Positions 17,144-26,918 of a stretch of 64,000 nt of DNA are shown here, piece by piece. The DNA is from Pseudoalteromonas luteoviolacea DSM 6061 (GTDB lineage: Bacteria > Pseudomonadota > Gammaproteobacteria > Enterobacterales > Alteromonadaceae), in NCBI RefSeq assembly GCF_001625655.1, contig NZ_AUYB01000093.1:61338-125337 (forward strand), in the 5' to 3' direction. The position numbers and the translations under genes are program-made. How positions within the stretch are numbered: the first letter of the stretch is position 1; every line of letters begins with the position of its first letter. A model generated the notes under the pieces. That model searched no databases, was not told the DNA's origin, and was given only the letters and a program-made list of their open reading frames with translations.

Positions 17144-19879
17144 CTAAAGATCTAGTTTTACCCCTAACCAAAAGCGTCTACCTACTTCTAATCCAGTAGA
17201 CAAAGGCGCAATGGTATAGGTACGTTGATTAAATAAGTTTTCAATCTCTAAACTGAGATTGAGTTGATACTGCTGAGTATTTAACAGTTTATATTTGATG
17301 TTGCTATTGACCGTTGTAACACTTGCGCGACGTCGCTCGAAATACACTGAATATGCTTTTTGTGCGGGACTGCAAGTCTCACAAATACCCGCTGCACTGC
17401 TAATACTTCGCGTGTAAGGCGCTTTGTACAATACATCCTGAGCACCGCTATAACGCGCTGTCATGGACAATTGCCAACTACCAAAATGACCGCCCCAACT
17501 GATATTTGCGATAAGAGGGCGATTAAAGTCCTGTTTTTGAAACTCGATATCTTTGAGGCTCATTAGGTAGTATTTTGTGTCGAGATCTCCGTTCAAGTTC
17601 ATCTCATCTATTGCAAGAAACGCCAGTTCATCGCTCTCAAAAGCGTCATTCGCCACAATTTTATTGCCACCCAACTTCACGGCAGGGTCCCCATCAAACG
17701 AAGCAGGAGCTACCTCATTGCTGACTTTTGATAAATTAATTTCAACATGTTGATTGTCAAACCTTGCCATCCAGGATGCGCTCAGCCTTTCATATCGATA
17801 CGCGCCTTCATTACCTGCAAATAGGGTCGCTTGACCAATTTCGTTGTAACCTTTTACTCGGTTAATCCCATCTCGCCCAAAGCGATTCAACCATTTGAGT
17901 TCCAGTGTTCCACCCAATAATTGATGGCGATAAGCCAATATTAACTCATCGGTATAAGGCGTTCGGATATTGCTATATTGATAAACAAAACCACGTGATA
18001 CCTTAGACGAAACCCACTGTGATAAGCGACCTTGCTGCAAGTGCCTCAGCTCGAAATGGCTAGGCTGTTTGGCTTCGTTGAGTTTGTAATCAAGCTGGTC
18101 TTGACTGTAGTATCTATTTGCACCGAAAACCCATTGCCCTCGCTCAGAAAATACCGACCAATTGCCGCGAAAACGTGGTGCAAAATTATGATTTTTAACA
18201 AAGTTATTGTAGTCATAGCGCCCGCCTAGCGTGATAGTTAGGTCTTGCCACTGCCACTGGCTTTCTAGATAGGCACTCAAGTTATTGATACGTGCACTGG
18301 CATCTCCTTTGGGATTGACTTCCCGCTGCGCAAAAAACTGCCCGCTCTGTAAAACATTATTATTTAAAAGCAGGATATCCTCAGGCTTGGTTAAATCGAG
18401 TGCACGACCGAGCTGTGCTTCAAGCGCAGACACGGGCACCTTGTACTGTGTTTCAACACAGTCAATTGTGTAACCTGAGCAATTGACACTGGGGCGAATA
18501 ACTGAGCCATTATAAATGATGGCCTCTTCCAATCGGTTGAATCGCGCGTATTGTTGCTTAAGTTCAAAGCCAGCTTGCCAACTCAGTGTACTACCTAGTA
18601 AAGCGCCATAATCAAATTCAAAGTCTTGGCTAAAAGACAGCGTGCGCTGTGACTTTTCAATGTCACCATAACCCCCCTCAATACTTGACTCATAACCAAG
18701 TTCACCTCCCCAGGATTTACCGGGTAAGCTCGCCCATGCAAACCAATATGGCGCCGTATCCTTATTGTTTTCGCTTGCTCGCCAACTCAATTGTGAGTCC
18801 ATTGCCCCCCAACTGCGCAGTGCTGACCACTTAACATTAAAGTTATAGCCGCCCCCATCAACCGTATAATCACTATTTAACGCATTCTCACTAAAATACT
18901 GACCTTTAAACGGAGCATAACTGGCGCTAACTGTAAGGTCATCATTGGCGGTTAGTGCATGGTCGAGTTTGATAAAGCCATTGTAATTAGTCTGCTTTTG
19001 CAATCGTAGTCGCCCTAATTGGAATAGAGACTCTTGTGACTCCAGCAAATTAAATTGGGCAACCAAACCAGTATCAGCGTTTATCGGCGCTTTGACATAA
19101 GCACCGATATTTTGCTTTTTGAAGTCAGGTTCGCTCAGCACATCCTTACCGCTAAACCAAGGCGAGTAAAATCGTTCGTACTCAACCGCAGACTTATTGG
19201 TACCTCTGTAGGAAAGACCAAATTGCAACTCGTCTCCTGCTTTGACCGTATCAGCGTCCACTACACCACCACTAAACTGGCCATAACGTGCGGGGATATT
19301 GCTATCAAACACTTCAATAGTGTCTACCAGATCTAGGTTCACAAACGTTTCTTGACTGTGCCCTATGACATCCTGAAGATAGTTACGATTGGCGTTATTC
19401 TGTTCATTGCCAAGTAATGAGTTATTGTTTATTCCATCAATAAAATAACCGGATTCACGACCACTGGCACCTGATAATGAAACTTCAGCCGGACGAATAT
19501 TGCTCAGTTGTTCTGCACCAAGCATCGCCTCTGAGTACTGGACACCAGGTAATATCCCAAGTATGTCGGTGAGGTTACCATTACCCGTTCGATAGTCTCT
19601 CAGTAACTGACTGTCTAGGGTATAAGCGCCTTCACTCGAGATTGAGATAGGGTTAGGCCGGTCACCGCGTACTTCAATTTGCTCAATATAGTCGCGTCGG
19701 CATCGCTTTGACTCGTTATCGCAATCAATATAGCGGCTTTCTTCTATCAGTGTTTCTGTATCCGTACCCACTTGCTCAGACAGATCTGAACTTTGCAGTG
19801 GCTCATTCTGGGCAAATGCCATGCATGAGATAAAGGGCAGCAATACATTGCTAACCCTTGCTGGTGTCAATACCTTCAT
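17144..19879 (-). CDS. TonB-dependent outer-membrane receptor (MauG-linked operon)
   Basis: A 911-residue receptor with signal peptide (about 1-23), a plug domain (about 70-215; IEVRGDRPNPI, LTDILGILPGVQ, GYFIDGINNNS, VFDSNIPARYGQFSGGVVDA) and a 22-strand-type barrel ending in VGRRFWLGVKLDL. Its start codon overlaps the stop of the upstream lipoprotein gene as TAATG, a classic coupling arrangement, so the two proteins are probably made in step and may work together at the surface. The long extracellular loops have several Cys (SAAGICETCSP; NCSGYTIDCVE). The ligand is unknown. A Fur-like site ahead of the operon suggests iron or an iron-linked metal. Confidence 0.9.
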   Translation of the reverse strand: MKVLTPARVSNVLLPFISCMAFAQNEPLQSSDLSEQVGTDTETLIEESRYIDCDNESKRCRRDYIEQIEVRGDRPNPISISSEGAYTLDSQLLRDYRTGNGNLTDILGILPGVQYSEAMLGAEQLSNIRPAEVSLSGASGRESGYFIDGINNNSLLGNEQNNANRNYLQDVIGHSQETFVNLDLVDTIEVFDSNIPARYGQFSGGVVDADTVKAGDELQFGLSYRGTNKSAVEYERFYSPWFSGKDVLSEPDFKKQNIGAYVKAPINADTGLVAQFNLLESQESLFQLGRLRLQKQTNYNGFIKLDHALTANDDLTVSASYAPFKGQYFSENALNSDYTVDGGGYNFNVKWSALRSWGAMDSQLSWRASENNKDTAPYWFAWASLPGKSWGGELGYESSIEGGYGDIEKSQRTLSFSQDFEFDYGALLGSTLSWQAGFELKQQYARFNRLEEAIIYNGSVIRPSVNCSGYTIDCVETQYKVPVSALEAQLGRALDLTKPEDILLLNNNVLQSGQFFAQREVNPKGDASARINNLSAYLESQWQWQDLTITLGGRYDYNNFVKNHNFAPRFRGNWSVFSERGQWVFGANRYYSQDQLDYKLNEAKQPSHFELRHLQQGRLSQWVSSKVSRGFVYQYSNIRTPYTDELILAYRHQLLGGTLELKWLNRFGRDGINRVKGYNEIGQATLFAGNEGAYRYERLSASWMARFDNQHVEINLSKVSNEVAPASFDGDPAVKLGGNKIVANDAFESDELAFLAIDEMNLNGDLDTKYYLMSLKDIEFQKQDFNRPLIANISWGGHFGSWQLSMTARYSGAQDVLYKAPYTRSISSAAGICETCSPAQKAYSVYFERRRASVTTVNSNIKYKLLNTQQYQLNLSLEIENLFNQRTYTIAPLSTGLEVGRRFWLGVKLDL

Positions 19880-22659
19880 TATTGGCGCTTACTGTCTAAT
19901 GGGTAGGTATCTTGCGAATCTTCGACGCCATCGTTATCACTGTCAGTGTCAAGCACAAGACCAGATGCAACAATCATTGCTTCAGTCGCATGTTCTGCGA
20001 AGAAATTCACTAGCCCATCACCGTCGGTATCAACATGTGCAATAGAAGAATGAGTAAATGCATCTTCACTTGCATAGTAAAGTGCAACTGCAGTGAGAAT
20101 ACTGTCGCGCTCTACCTCTCCAAGCAATGTGTGCCCAGCTAGCTCAATTGCACGTTCAGGTTGAGCTAAACGCAGTAGCTGCGAAGAGAGGTTTGTCAGT
20201 GCAATTATGCGCTGTTGCTCTAGAACCTCCTCAAGATCATCAATATGTGAATTGATTAAGTCTGTCCACACACTGCGCGCTTTTTGGATAGCCGCTGGAT
20301 AATCTGCATGCTTGCCCGCCAACCGCTCAAGCTCCCCTAAATAACCAATTTCAGAACCATTCGCTTGAAGATAATCAAATGCGTCATAGGTTAAGGTAAA
20401 GCGCACACTCGCATCTAAGGTGGTATCAAACTTTTTAATTAGTGCAACAGCTTGCTCAAAGTAAGATAAGCTTGTCGTCAGCTGTTTACCGGCTGCAAGC
20501 GCTCTTGCAACACGCAGCATGTACTTGCTTGCTTCATCATCTTGAGTTTGGGCAATTTCTGCATCTAGTAACTTAAGTATCTCAGCTTGTTCCTCTGCTA
20601 GCTCAAATTCACCATAATATGGCAGCAGGTTAATTTTTGCGGCAATGCGCTCATCCAGTTCAATGCTAGTATCTGTCGCATATAAACCAGAAGCGATTTT
20701 ATGGCAGGCTATAAAAGCTGACTGTGCAGCAGTTTTGTACTGTTGATCCGCGGTCAATTCAGCAATGCTTAGGTATTGATCGATGATTGTTTCACAGCCT
20801 GTGGCACCTGTTGTAAACGAGACAATATGTTTGTTTGCCTGCAGATACTCATCACTGCTCAAGATGTCTAATCCCGCTTTTAAGTAAGCAGCCGCCTCAG
20901 GGTACAAGCCTTGCTCTTTAATATAAATTGCTGCCCCAGGGGTATTAATGTTGTAAGAGATTAAATCAACAAATAAGGCTCGCTTATCACGCCCTTCTTC
21001 GTTTTTTAGCAACTCAGCTAACACTGCCAATTTGTCTTCGCCGTTTCTTACTTTAGCTAACAACACTGCACCGTCTGCTTGATCTTTGGCCCATCCATAC
21101 TTCCAGTCTGTGGTTTCAAACTTGCCCAACAACAGGTTCACGTCTTTTTCTGGATAAAGTAAAACAAAGCGCGGAATTGCATCAATCAAACCGAATGGAT
21201 ATTCGTCCATTGTGACATCAGCATACTGATCAATGTCTAATACGTGGTGCTCGTCATACCCAACAATGCCATACAACGACAACATTTTTGCCAAAATTGG
21301 CTTTGCTTTATCAAACTCGTTGAGATTGGTGTAATGATCAATGACATAACCTAAAGCCACTTGTAATATCGAATGGTAAGGTTTGCCTTCATTGCCATTT
21401 AAGTCGTTTCTTGCATGGCTGATTGGCATTTGCAATGCGTAGCGGTAAAGCCTTTCAAGCTGCGCATTTGCAGCTTGTTTGTCAGTATTGCTTAAACTAC
21501 TTTGCCATGTTTTAACGAGTTCACCGGCATGATCTGAAAATGAAAAGTAGGTACGCATGGCAGCCGTTGAGTTACCCGCAATAACAGAAGAAAAAGCAAT
21601 GTCTAAGATATTATAAGCTTGGTCAGCTAATTCTTGTTGCTCGGAGCGCAGGTAAGAGTTAGCCAGCTCTGAGTAAAAGCTTTGATCCTCACTGTAAAAG
21701 TTAGTAATGCCTTTTGATGCCATGTACTCGGTATATAGCTGATTGGCAGACTGCCTCAAAGTATTGGCATGATCTAGCTTGCCTTGTTCAATATAGGCAT
21801 TTGCCACATACAGCTTCGCCCACGCCAAGTCTTGAGGCTGCGTAATGATGTCTTCTGACAGTAATTTTGTCACCTCATTTTCTAAGCCGGCAGTCGCATA
21901 CCCTTGGGCAATATTTGAATAGACATTGCCCTTGTTCAAATCACTACTCAGGTTTTTTGCCTGCACTTCAGCTTTGCTTAAATGAGAGTCGTCACTAGCA
22001 AAATAATAATATGCACGATCTGTATTACTGGTTAGGCCCAGCGTAATTTCTAAATTTTTCTCGACACTGCCACCCTGTGCATCTGTTACCACAACCACGA
22101 CGCTGTCGGTTGCAACTGATAGTTTTTCTGGTGTATAGGTCACTGCACCAGTTTGTGCATCAACGAACAACGCACCATTTTGCGGTGCGGTTTTAACACT
22201 ATATGTAAGGCTGTCGCCGTCGATATCAGTTGCATTTAACTGACCTACTTTGGTCTCTCCGCCAAGTACTTGCAGCTTATCCTGTTCTATTACAGGCAGA
22301 TCATTTACTGGGCTGACCGTCACATTGATAGTTGTTTGAGCGGTACTTTGACCATCACTCACCGATACTTTAAAGCTGTCAACGCCATGATAGTTTGCTT
22401 CAGGTGTATATTTAATGGCACCGCTCTGTGCATTTACTTCAACAATCCCATGAGCTGGTGCATTCGACAAGGCATAGGTCAATGACTGCTGCTCTTTATC
22501 AGTCGCTGATACGGTCAAGCTTTGCGTGCTGTCTTCTTGTAAAGAAACTTCGTAGCTTTGACTTGAAAATGTTGGCGCCGAATTGCTGTCTGAGCCACTT
22601 GATCCGCACCCGGTTGCCAACAACGCGGCAATTGTCACTGATAAAAATTTCAACTTCAT
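19879..22659 (-). CDS. Large cadherin-like/helical-repeat lipoprotein of the TonB receptor operon
   Basis: A 926-residue lipoprotein (lipobox LLATGC, Cys18). Two cadherin/Ig-like tandem modules (about 28-115 and 118-205) share the pattern seen in GVDSFKVSVSDGQSTAQTTI and DIDGDSLTYSV. From about 215 to 880 the sequence is helical and repeat-like (AKLYVANAYIEQGKLDHANTL, LANSYLRSEQQELADQAY), probably a TPR-like solenoid. The C-terminus has Ca-binding thrombospondin-3-like Asp motifs (DTDGDGLVNFF, DTDSDNDGVEDSQD). It is the first gene of the operon and is coupled to the receptor by a TAATG overlap. By position it may be a surface partner of the receptor, like SusD or other surface lipoproteins, but it resembles none of these in sequence. 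Confidence 0.75.
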   Translation of the reverse strand: MKLKFLSVTIAALLATGCGSSGSDSNSAPTFSSQSYEVSLQEDSTQSLTVSATDKEQQSLTYALSNAPAHGIVEVNAQSGAIKYTPEANYHGVDSFKVSVSDGQSTAQTTINVTVSPVNDLPVIEQDKLQVLGGETKVGQLNATDIDGDSLTYSVKTAPQNGALFVDAQTGAVTYTPEKLSVATDSVVVVVTDAQGGSVEKNLEITLGLTSNTDRAYYYFASDDSHLSKAEVQAKNLSSDLNKGNVYSNIAQGYATAGLENEVTKLLSEDIITQPQDLAWAKLYVANAYIEQGKLDHANTLRQSANQLYTEYMASKGITNFYSEDQSFYSELANSYLRSEQQELADQAYNILDIAFSSVIAGNSTAAMRTYFSFSDHAGELVKTWQSSLSNTDKQAANAQLERLYRYALQMPISHARNDLNGNEGKPYHSILQVALGYVIDHYTNLNEFDKAKPILAKMLSLYGIVGYDEHHVLDIDQYADVTMDEYPFGLIDAIPRFVLLYPEKDVNLLLGKFETTDWKYGWAKDQADGAVLLAKVRNGEDKLAVLAELLKNEEGRDKRALFVDLISYNINTPGAAIYIKEQGLYPEAAAYLKAGLDILSSDEYLQANKHIVSFTTGATGCETIIDQYLSIAELTADQQYKTAAQSAFIACHKIASGLYATDTSIELDERIAAKINLLPYYGEFELAEEQAEILKLLDAEIAQTQDDEASKYMLRVARALAAGKQLTTSLSYFEQAVALIKKFDTTLDASVRFTLTYDAFDYLQANGSEIGYLGELERLAGKHADYPAAIQKARSVWTDLINSHIDDLEEVLEQQRIIALTNLSSQLLRLAQPERAIELAGHTLLGEVERDSILTAVALYYASEDAFTHSSIAHVDTDGDGLVNFFAEHATEAMIVASGLVLDTDSDNDGVEDSQDTYPLDSKRQ

Positions 22660-22697
22660 TGTTAGGTCCTGAATAAAAAATACGCGCAGATCCTAAT

Positions 22698-22716
22698 AGA
22701 AACAATTATCATTTTC
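22698..22716 (-). promoter_or_regulatory. Fur-like site ahead of the lipoprotein-TonB-MauG operon
   Basis: On the minus strand, GAAAATGATAATTGTTTCT agrees with 13 of 19 bases of the consensus GATAATGATAATCATTATC. It is weaker than the other Fur-like boxes here. It lies about 40 bp upstream of the first gene of the operon, where a promoter is expected. Confidence 0.4.
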
Positions 22717-22785
22717 AAATGTATTTATCTTTGCATTATTTTATTTTTTGTGGTCATTTGTTGCATTAATGTTTAATTGGGAGGT

Positions 22786-22823
22786 AATTTACCCACATAA
22801 TGAATTACGCATGCGGGTAAATT
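22786..22823 (-). terminator. Inverted repeat after the haem-type TonB receptor gene
   Basis: A perfect 9-bp inverted repeat (AATTTACCC / GGGTAAATT) around a 20-base loop begins 6 bp after the receptor stop codon. There is no strong T tract. It may be a weak terminator or an mRNA end-protecting structure. Confidence 0.35.
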
Positions 22824-22828
22824 TATTA

Positions 22829-25069
22829 TCAGAATGTATAACTTAGAGTCAGTTTATAATTTCGACCGAGTTCACTCGGGTCTATGGCCTCTCCTGCAGG
22901 TGCTCGCACATATCGCTCATCGGTCAGATTATCAATGCCCGCTCTAACCAATAATCCAGACAAGCTACCAATTCCTTGATACTTAGTGGTGAGATTAAAC
23001 AGCTGGTAAGAGTCGGTACCATAGCCCCTGCTTAAATAGACGTCGGTCAAACGCTTCTGCGAACGATAAGCCAGCATTTGCAATCCAAAATCAAAGTTAT
23101 CAAACACGTGATATTGCAAACTCACATTGAGTTTATCGGCAGGGGCTTCTGAATATGCTTGCTTGTTTGTCTCAACACTCCCCAAGAAAAAGTTTGGAAC
23201 GCCGTAAGCATCCATGTTTATGGTTGAGTACCCCACATAGCTGGCAAATTTACCGAGTTCATAATGCATTTCCAGTTCCCAACCTCGGCTTACTAGCTTA
23301 CCTATGTTCTTCGCGCTGTAGTCTCGATGCGTTGCGACAGGTACCCCATTTGTGGGCTCAGGACCAGGCGAACCCTGCTGCTTATCGCCATTGTCGTCGT
23401 AGTAATACATAAACGGGACATTGTCGATAAAATTCACGATTTCATTGTCGAAATGAATGACTTTTAGCTCAAATTTGTCACCCCAACTCATTTCATCCCA
23501 AAATACTCCAAACCCACCTTCTAAGTTTTCGGACTCCTCAGGCTTTAAGTTTGGTTGAGGTTCGTAATAGCAAAATTTACCGCCAATGTGACAACGCCAT
23601 TCATCTTTTTTGTACAATTCTTGTACCGACGGAGCGCGAAAAGCCTCACTGTACTTGGCATAAAGATTGATATTGTCGCTGATCTTGAATGTCAGGCCCA
23701 ATTCATTAGATAACTCGCTATCATCATGATCGTCAAACTGGGTGTATATATCACTGCTACGCTTATAACTATCTAGTCGCAGGCCCGCCGTCACAAGCAA
23801 CTTATCGTCAAACAGTGAAACTTGATCGATAACAGAAAACGATAGATTTTGCGCATCGCTGTCACCGTATTTTGTACTCATCCCCTCATCTGGCGAAAAT
23901 TCTGACTGGCTAAACTCTTCGTAGTCATAATTGAGTTCTACAGCAATTTGATGATCAAATTCATCGCTTAATTCAAACAGGTTTGCAAGTCTGGCCCCGT
24001 AACGCTTTGTACTGCCTTGTTTTGTTCCTGAAAAGTCGATTTTTCGTTCACCGCGCATAATGTAACCAAACGTCTGCTTTGCATAGTCTTTGTCGGAATA
24101 CACTAATTGTGCATCGAAGTCGATATAGCGATTATCAGGTTGATATACATAAGTGGTAGTGACCTCAAGGTAGTCATTACTAAAATCTTGACTCAATGCC
24201 GGATATGCCAGTCCATAACTGGCATTTAAGTTGTAAGGCTGGTCGTCTGAGCGTGACTCAGACCAATCAACTTTGCTCTGTACACTGTGGGCTTTGCTGA
24301 TAAACCAAGTATTTTTTAACGCGACATTTTTGCGCTCAGAATCATTTTTGATCTTATCGAGTTTTGCTACTTCATTAATTTCTTGCTCTTCAGTGTCTTG
24401 TAAATTCGATCCAACAACGTCGATGTCCGAAAAAGTAACGCGGCTCACATGTAAAACTGTGTCCATATCATCACTGAGCGTAAACAAAGAGCCTGAAATT
24501 AACGTGCTGTTTGAGTTACTTTGATGCGTTACCATCACTTGAGAGCCCACCCCAGATTCACCATTCAAATAATCACTGGCATCTTTGGTGACTAAGCGGA
24601 TACTTCCGCCAATAGCCCCCGATCCTACTGTCAGAGAATCTGCACCCCGCAGTACTTGCACCTGCTTTAATTGACTGGGGTCTATGCCTAAGCTATTGAT
24701 AGCAGATAAATTCTCATTTCCATCAGACTCTATTTTACGCTTTACATTGTCTACCGAGACGTGAATGCGTTCACCATACAGACCTCGAATACTGGGCTGA
24801 GCGGCCAATGGTGTCACACTACCAGAAAGTTCCACACTAGGGATCTCACGTAATATCTGCGTCAGCTCGGCTTGTTGGCGACGTGCCATAGCCTCACTGT
24901 CCATAGCGGTTATAGAGCCCGCAGCATCTTTATTGATCACAGATAATTTGTGACCGTGAACTTCAATTACATCGTCGATTTGATTTGGTTTTGTTGTTTG
25001 CGCATGAGTAGTGGTAGCGTTAAGTGCCCCAAAGACGCCAACAGATAGCGCACAAAGAGTGAGTTTCAT
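22829..25069 (-). CDS. TonB-dependent haem/haemoglobin-type receptor
   Basis: About 746 residues from the ATG at 25069 (AGGTGA 8 nt upstream; a GTG at 25081 is the longer option). It has a signal peptide ending THAQ, a TonB box-like stretch (DDVIEVHGHK), a plug (ITAMDSEAMARRQQAELTQI, PSIRGLYGERIHVSVDNV, GSGAIGGSIRLVTKDA) and a barrel ending in YKLTLSYTF. The motif FRAP is followed by a Cys-His pair and PQPNLKPE, close to the FRAP...His...NPNL box of haem receptors. This favours haem or haemoprotein uptake. A strong Fur box lies just upstream. The DUF4920 and PepSY genes are divergent from it. Confidence 0.87.
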   Translation of the reverse strand: MKLTLCALSVGVFGALNATTTHAQTTKPNQIDDVIEVHGHKLSVINKDAAGSITAMDSEAMARRQQAELTQILREIPSVELSGSVTPLAAQPSIRGLYGERIHVSVDNVKRKIESDGNENLSAINSLGIDPSQLKQVQVLRGADSLTVGSGAIGGSIRLVTKDASDYLNGESGVGSQVMVTHQSNSNSTLISGSLFTLSDDMDTVLHVSRVTFSDIDVVGSNLQDTEEQEINEVAKLDKIKNDSERKNVALKNTWFISKAHSVQSKVDWSESRSDDQPYNLNASYGLAYPALSQDFSNDYLEVTTTYVYQPDNRYIDFDAQLVYSDKDYAKQTFGYIMRGERKIDFSGTKQGSTKRYGARLANLFELSDEFDHQIAVELNYDYEEFSQSEFSPDEGMSTKYGDSDAQNLSFSVIDQVSLFDDKLLVTAGLRLDSYKRSSDIYTQFDDHDDSELSNELGLTFKISDNINLYAKYSEAFRAPSVQELYKKDEWRCHIGGKFCYYEPQPNLKPEESENLEGGFGVFWDEMSWGDKFELKVIHFDNEIVNFIDNVPFMYYYDDNGDKQQGSPGPEPTNGVPVATHRDYSAKNIGKLVSRGWELEMHYELGKFASYVGYSTINMDAYGVPNFFLGSVETNKQAYSEAPADKLNVSLQYHVFDNFDFGLQMLAYRSQKRLTDVYLSRGYGTDSYQLFNLTTKYQGIGSLSGLLVRAGIDNLTDERYVRAPAGEAIDPSELGRNYKLTLSYTF

Positions 25070-25091
25070 GTCCTTATTCACCTAATTTAAA

Positions 25092-25106
25092 TGATAATAA
25101 TTATGA
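25092..25106 (-). promoter_or_regulatory. Fur box upstream of the haem-type receptor
   Basis: TGATAATAATTATGA matches 13 of the 14 defined positions of the 7-1-7 Fur core and sits about 22 bp upstream of the receptor start, in position to block transcription when iron is plentiful. It lies about 190 bp from the divergent DUF4920 gene and might also affect that promoter. Confidence 0.75.
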
Positions 25107-25291
25107 ATCGCATTTGAAATGCGCGATTAGAATAATTAAACTAAGCGCCCAACGCAATAAGCAAATAACTTATAGTTATAAATAAATCGGGACATACTAA
25201 CCAAGAAAATAGTGTGAGTAATTTACAACCACACGCATTCTAGCGTAACGTAAAACGCCTTGAGATTTGATTCATAGGAAGGGGTAAAATT

Positions 25292-25732
25292 ATGAAAGCA
25301 GCATTAATATCAGTTACTTTACTAACAATAATGACATTAAGTTCAAACGCATACAGTAAAACTTTCAATGGAGGCGCAGATAAATCTAAATTAGTGCCCA
25401 TTTCCACGCTGCTGAGTGATGCACAAAGATATACAACAGAGTCAGCGACTATAGCAGGTACCGTCACTCGAGTTTGCCAAAAGCGCGGCTGCTGGATGCA
25501 AATAGCCAGTGACAAAAAGTTTCAAACCCTGATGGTCAAAGTACGCGATGGCGACATGGTGTTTCCAATGACTGCGCAAGGTAAAACCGCCTATGCCACA
25601 GGCACTGTCAAACTCATTCCACTGTCACTGGAACAAACCAATGCACGGCGCAAAGCCCAGCAATTAGAACCCGTAGATAGCCCAGAAACATTGCACTTAT
25701 TTACCCCTGTTGCTGTGACTATCGAGGACTAA
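25292..25732 (+). CDS. DUF4920-type periplasmic protein
   Basis: A 146-residue exported protein (signal about 1-22, ending NAYS). The core GTVTRVCQKRGCWMQIAS with two Cys is the hallmark of DUF4920 proteins, a small OB-like fold family of unknown role. The following MVKVRDGDMVFPM and ATGTVKLIPLS also fit. It lies 2 bp before the PepSY-type gene, so the two form an operon. Divergence from a Fur-regulated haem-type receptor hints at a link with iron or copper handling, but the sequence does not show which. Confidence 0.75.
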   Translation: MKAALISVTLLTIMTLSSNAYSKTFNGGADKSKLVPISTLLSDAQRYTTESATIAGTVTRVCQKRGCWMQIASDKKFQTLMVKVRDGDMVFPMTAQGKTAYATGTVKLIPLSLEQTNARRKAQQLEPVDSPETLHLFTPVAVTIED

Positions 25733-25734
25733 AA

Positions 25735-26295
25735 TTGAGTATGTCTTGGTTTAAACTCAATCGCAATTTACATCGCGATATCGGCTATTTTTGTATTGGC
25801 ATGACTTTGGTTTTTGCCATTTCTGGTATCGCGCTTAATCACATTCATCAGTTTAACTCGAACTACCAAGTTTCAAGAGTCTCCCATCAAATTACACTTG
25901 ATGTAGAGCGTATTGAAACGCCGGAGTTTGAATCTCAACTGCTGCAAAAACTGGCCTTGACGACGCCTGTCAAAGCGCGTTTTTGGCAAGACAAAAACAC
26001 TTACAAACTATTTTTGAAAGACACTACCCTATATTTAAACCCACAGGCCAATACGGTATTGGTAGAGCAAGTCAAACCTCGACTTTTACTACGCCAACTA
26101 AATTTTTTACACCTGAATGAAGCGCGTGCAGCTTGGATGTGGTTTTCGGATTTTTACGCTGTGCTTTTAATTTACTTGGCGCTTTCTGCACTTTTTATGG
26201 TGAAAGGCAAAAAGGGTGTCTGGGGTCCAAGAGGAATTTTAGTACTCGCGGGGTTTGCAGCGCCGATTGGGTTTGTGGTTTATTATTCAAGTTAG
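25735..26295 (+). CDS. PepSY-associated membrane protein
   Basis: A 186-residue inner-membrane protein: a first membrane helix (about 17-36, GYFCIGMTLVFAISGIALNH), a periplasmic PepSY-like segment (about 40-125), then two helices near the C-terminus with the LHLNEARAAWMWFSDFYAVLL motif typical of short PepSY_TM proteins. A TTG at 25735 is 6 bp after GAGGA; the ATG at 25741 is the alternative start. Such proteins often accompany TonB receptors and iron-reducing or siderophore systems, which fits the divergent neighbour. Confidence 0.75.
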   Translation: MSMSWFKLNRNLHRDIGYFCIGMTLVFAISGIALNHIHQFNSNYQVSRVSHQITLDVERIETPEFESQLLQKLALTTPVKARFWQDKNTYKLFLKDTTLYLNPQANTVLVEQVKPRLLLRQLNFLHLNEARAAWMWFSDFYAVLLIYLALSALFMVKGKKGVWGPRGILVLAGFAAPIGFVVYYSS

Positions 26296-26441
26296 CAAAT
26301 CGCCCTATCACCGCACTTCTCCTGTAATAACGTGTAATAGCGCGCATGCAAATCAGATACTAGATTGAATCCTAGGGGCTGGCATTGCATGCAGTGCGCA
26401 GCTTTGAGCAATTTAAGTAAATCGGTAATATAGGCACGCTT

Positions 26442-26918
26442 ATGCTGCACACGCAACCAGGGATTCCAGGCCTATTTCTTGCCAACTTTCTGTTGGGAGA
26501 TAAATCGCTAAATCACGTGCACTTTAATATATCTTTATTAGTTTATGCTCGAGATAAAACCATTTCAGGCCGAGGTAAGGTATTTATACCGTCAGCCTCC
26601 GAGCGAGATATCATCTCCAATCTCTATGGCGAGTTTCACTATCAGCGCGCAGCCGATAATTGCTATATCGTGTTGGACTTATTTGGCCATCAACCTAGTA
26701 TTGGTATTCCACCAACCTGCAAAACCACACATAACACCAAATTAAATTTACTCCTTGATGATAACTGGCAGATCGGTGAAGCAAGCCTTAGTTATATTGA
26801 TCCAACCTCTCAAAACTGGCAAACAATCGAACAATTACCAGTTAGACAAGTGGATCACAGTAATATTGCTGACTTGTCACAGCTCGCAATTCAAGTAAAA
26901 AATGCCCACCGACACTAA
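26442..26918 (+). CDS. DUF1842-like hypothetical protein
   Basis: A 158-residue soluble protein without a signal peptide. The order GLFLANFLLGD - ISLLVYARDKTISGRGKVF - NLYGEFHYQ - LNLLLDDNWQIGEASLSYID - NWQTIEQLPVR follows the pattern recalled for DUF1842 proteins, beta-sandwich-like proteins of unknown role. That assignment rests on memory of the family pattern and is not certain. Its last bases overlap the convergent AhpD-like gene by 4 bp. Confidence 0.55.
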   Translation: MLHTQPGIPGLFLANFLLGDKSLNHVHFNISLLVYARDKTISGRGKVFIPSASERDIISNLYGEFHYQRAADNCYIVLDLFGHQPSIGIPPTCKTTHNTKLNLLLDDNWQIGEASLSYIDPTSQNWQTIEQLPVRQVDHSNIADLSQLAIQVKNAHRH

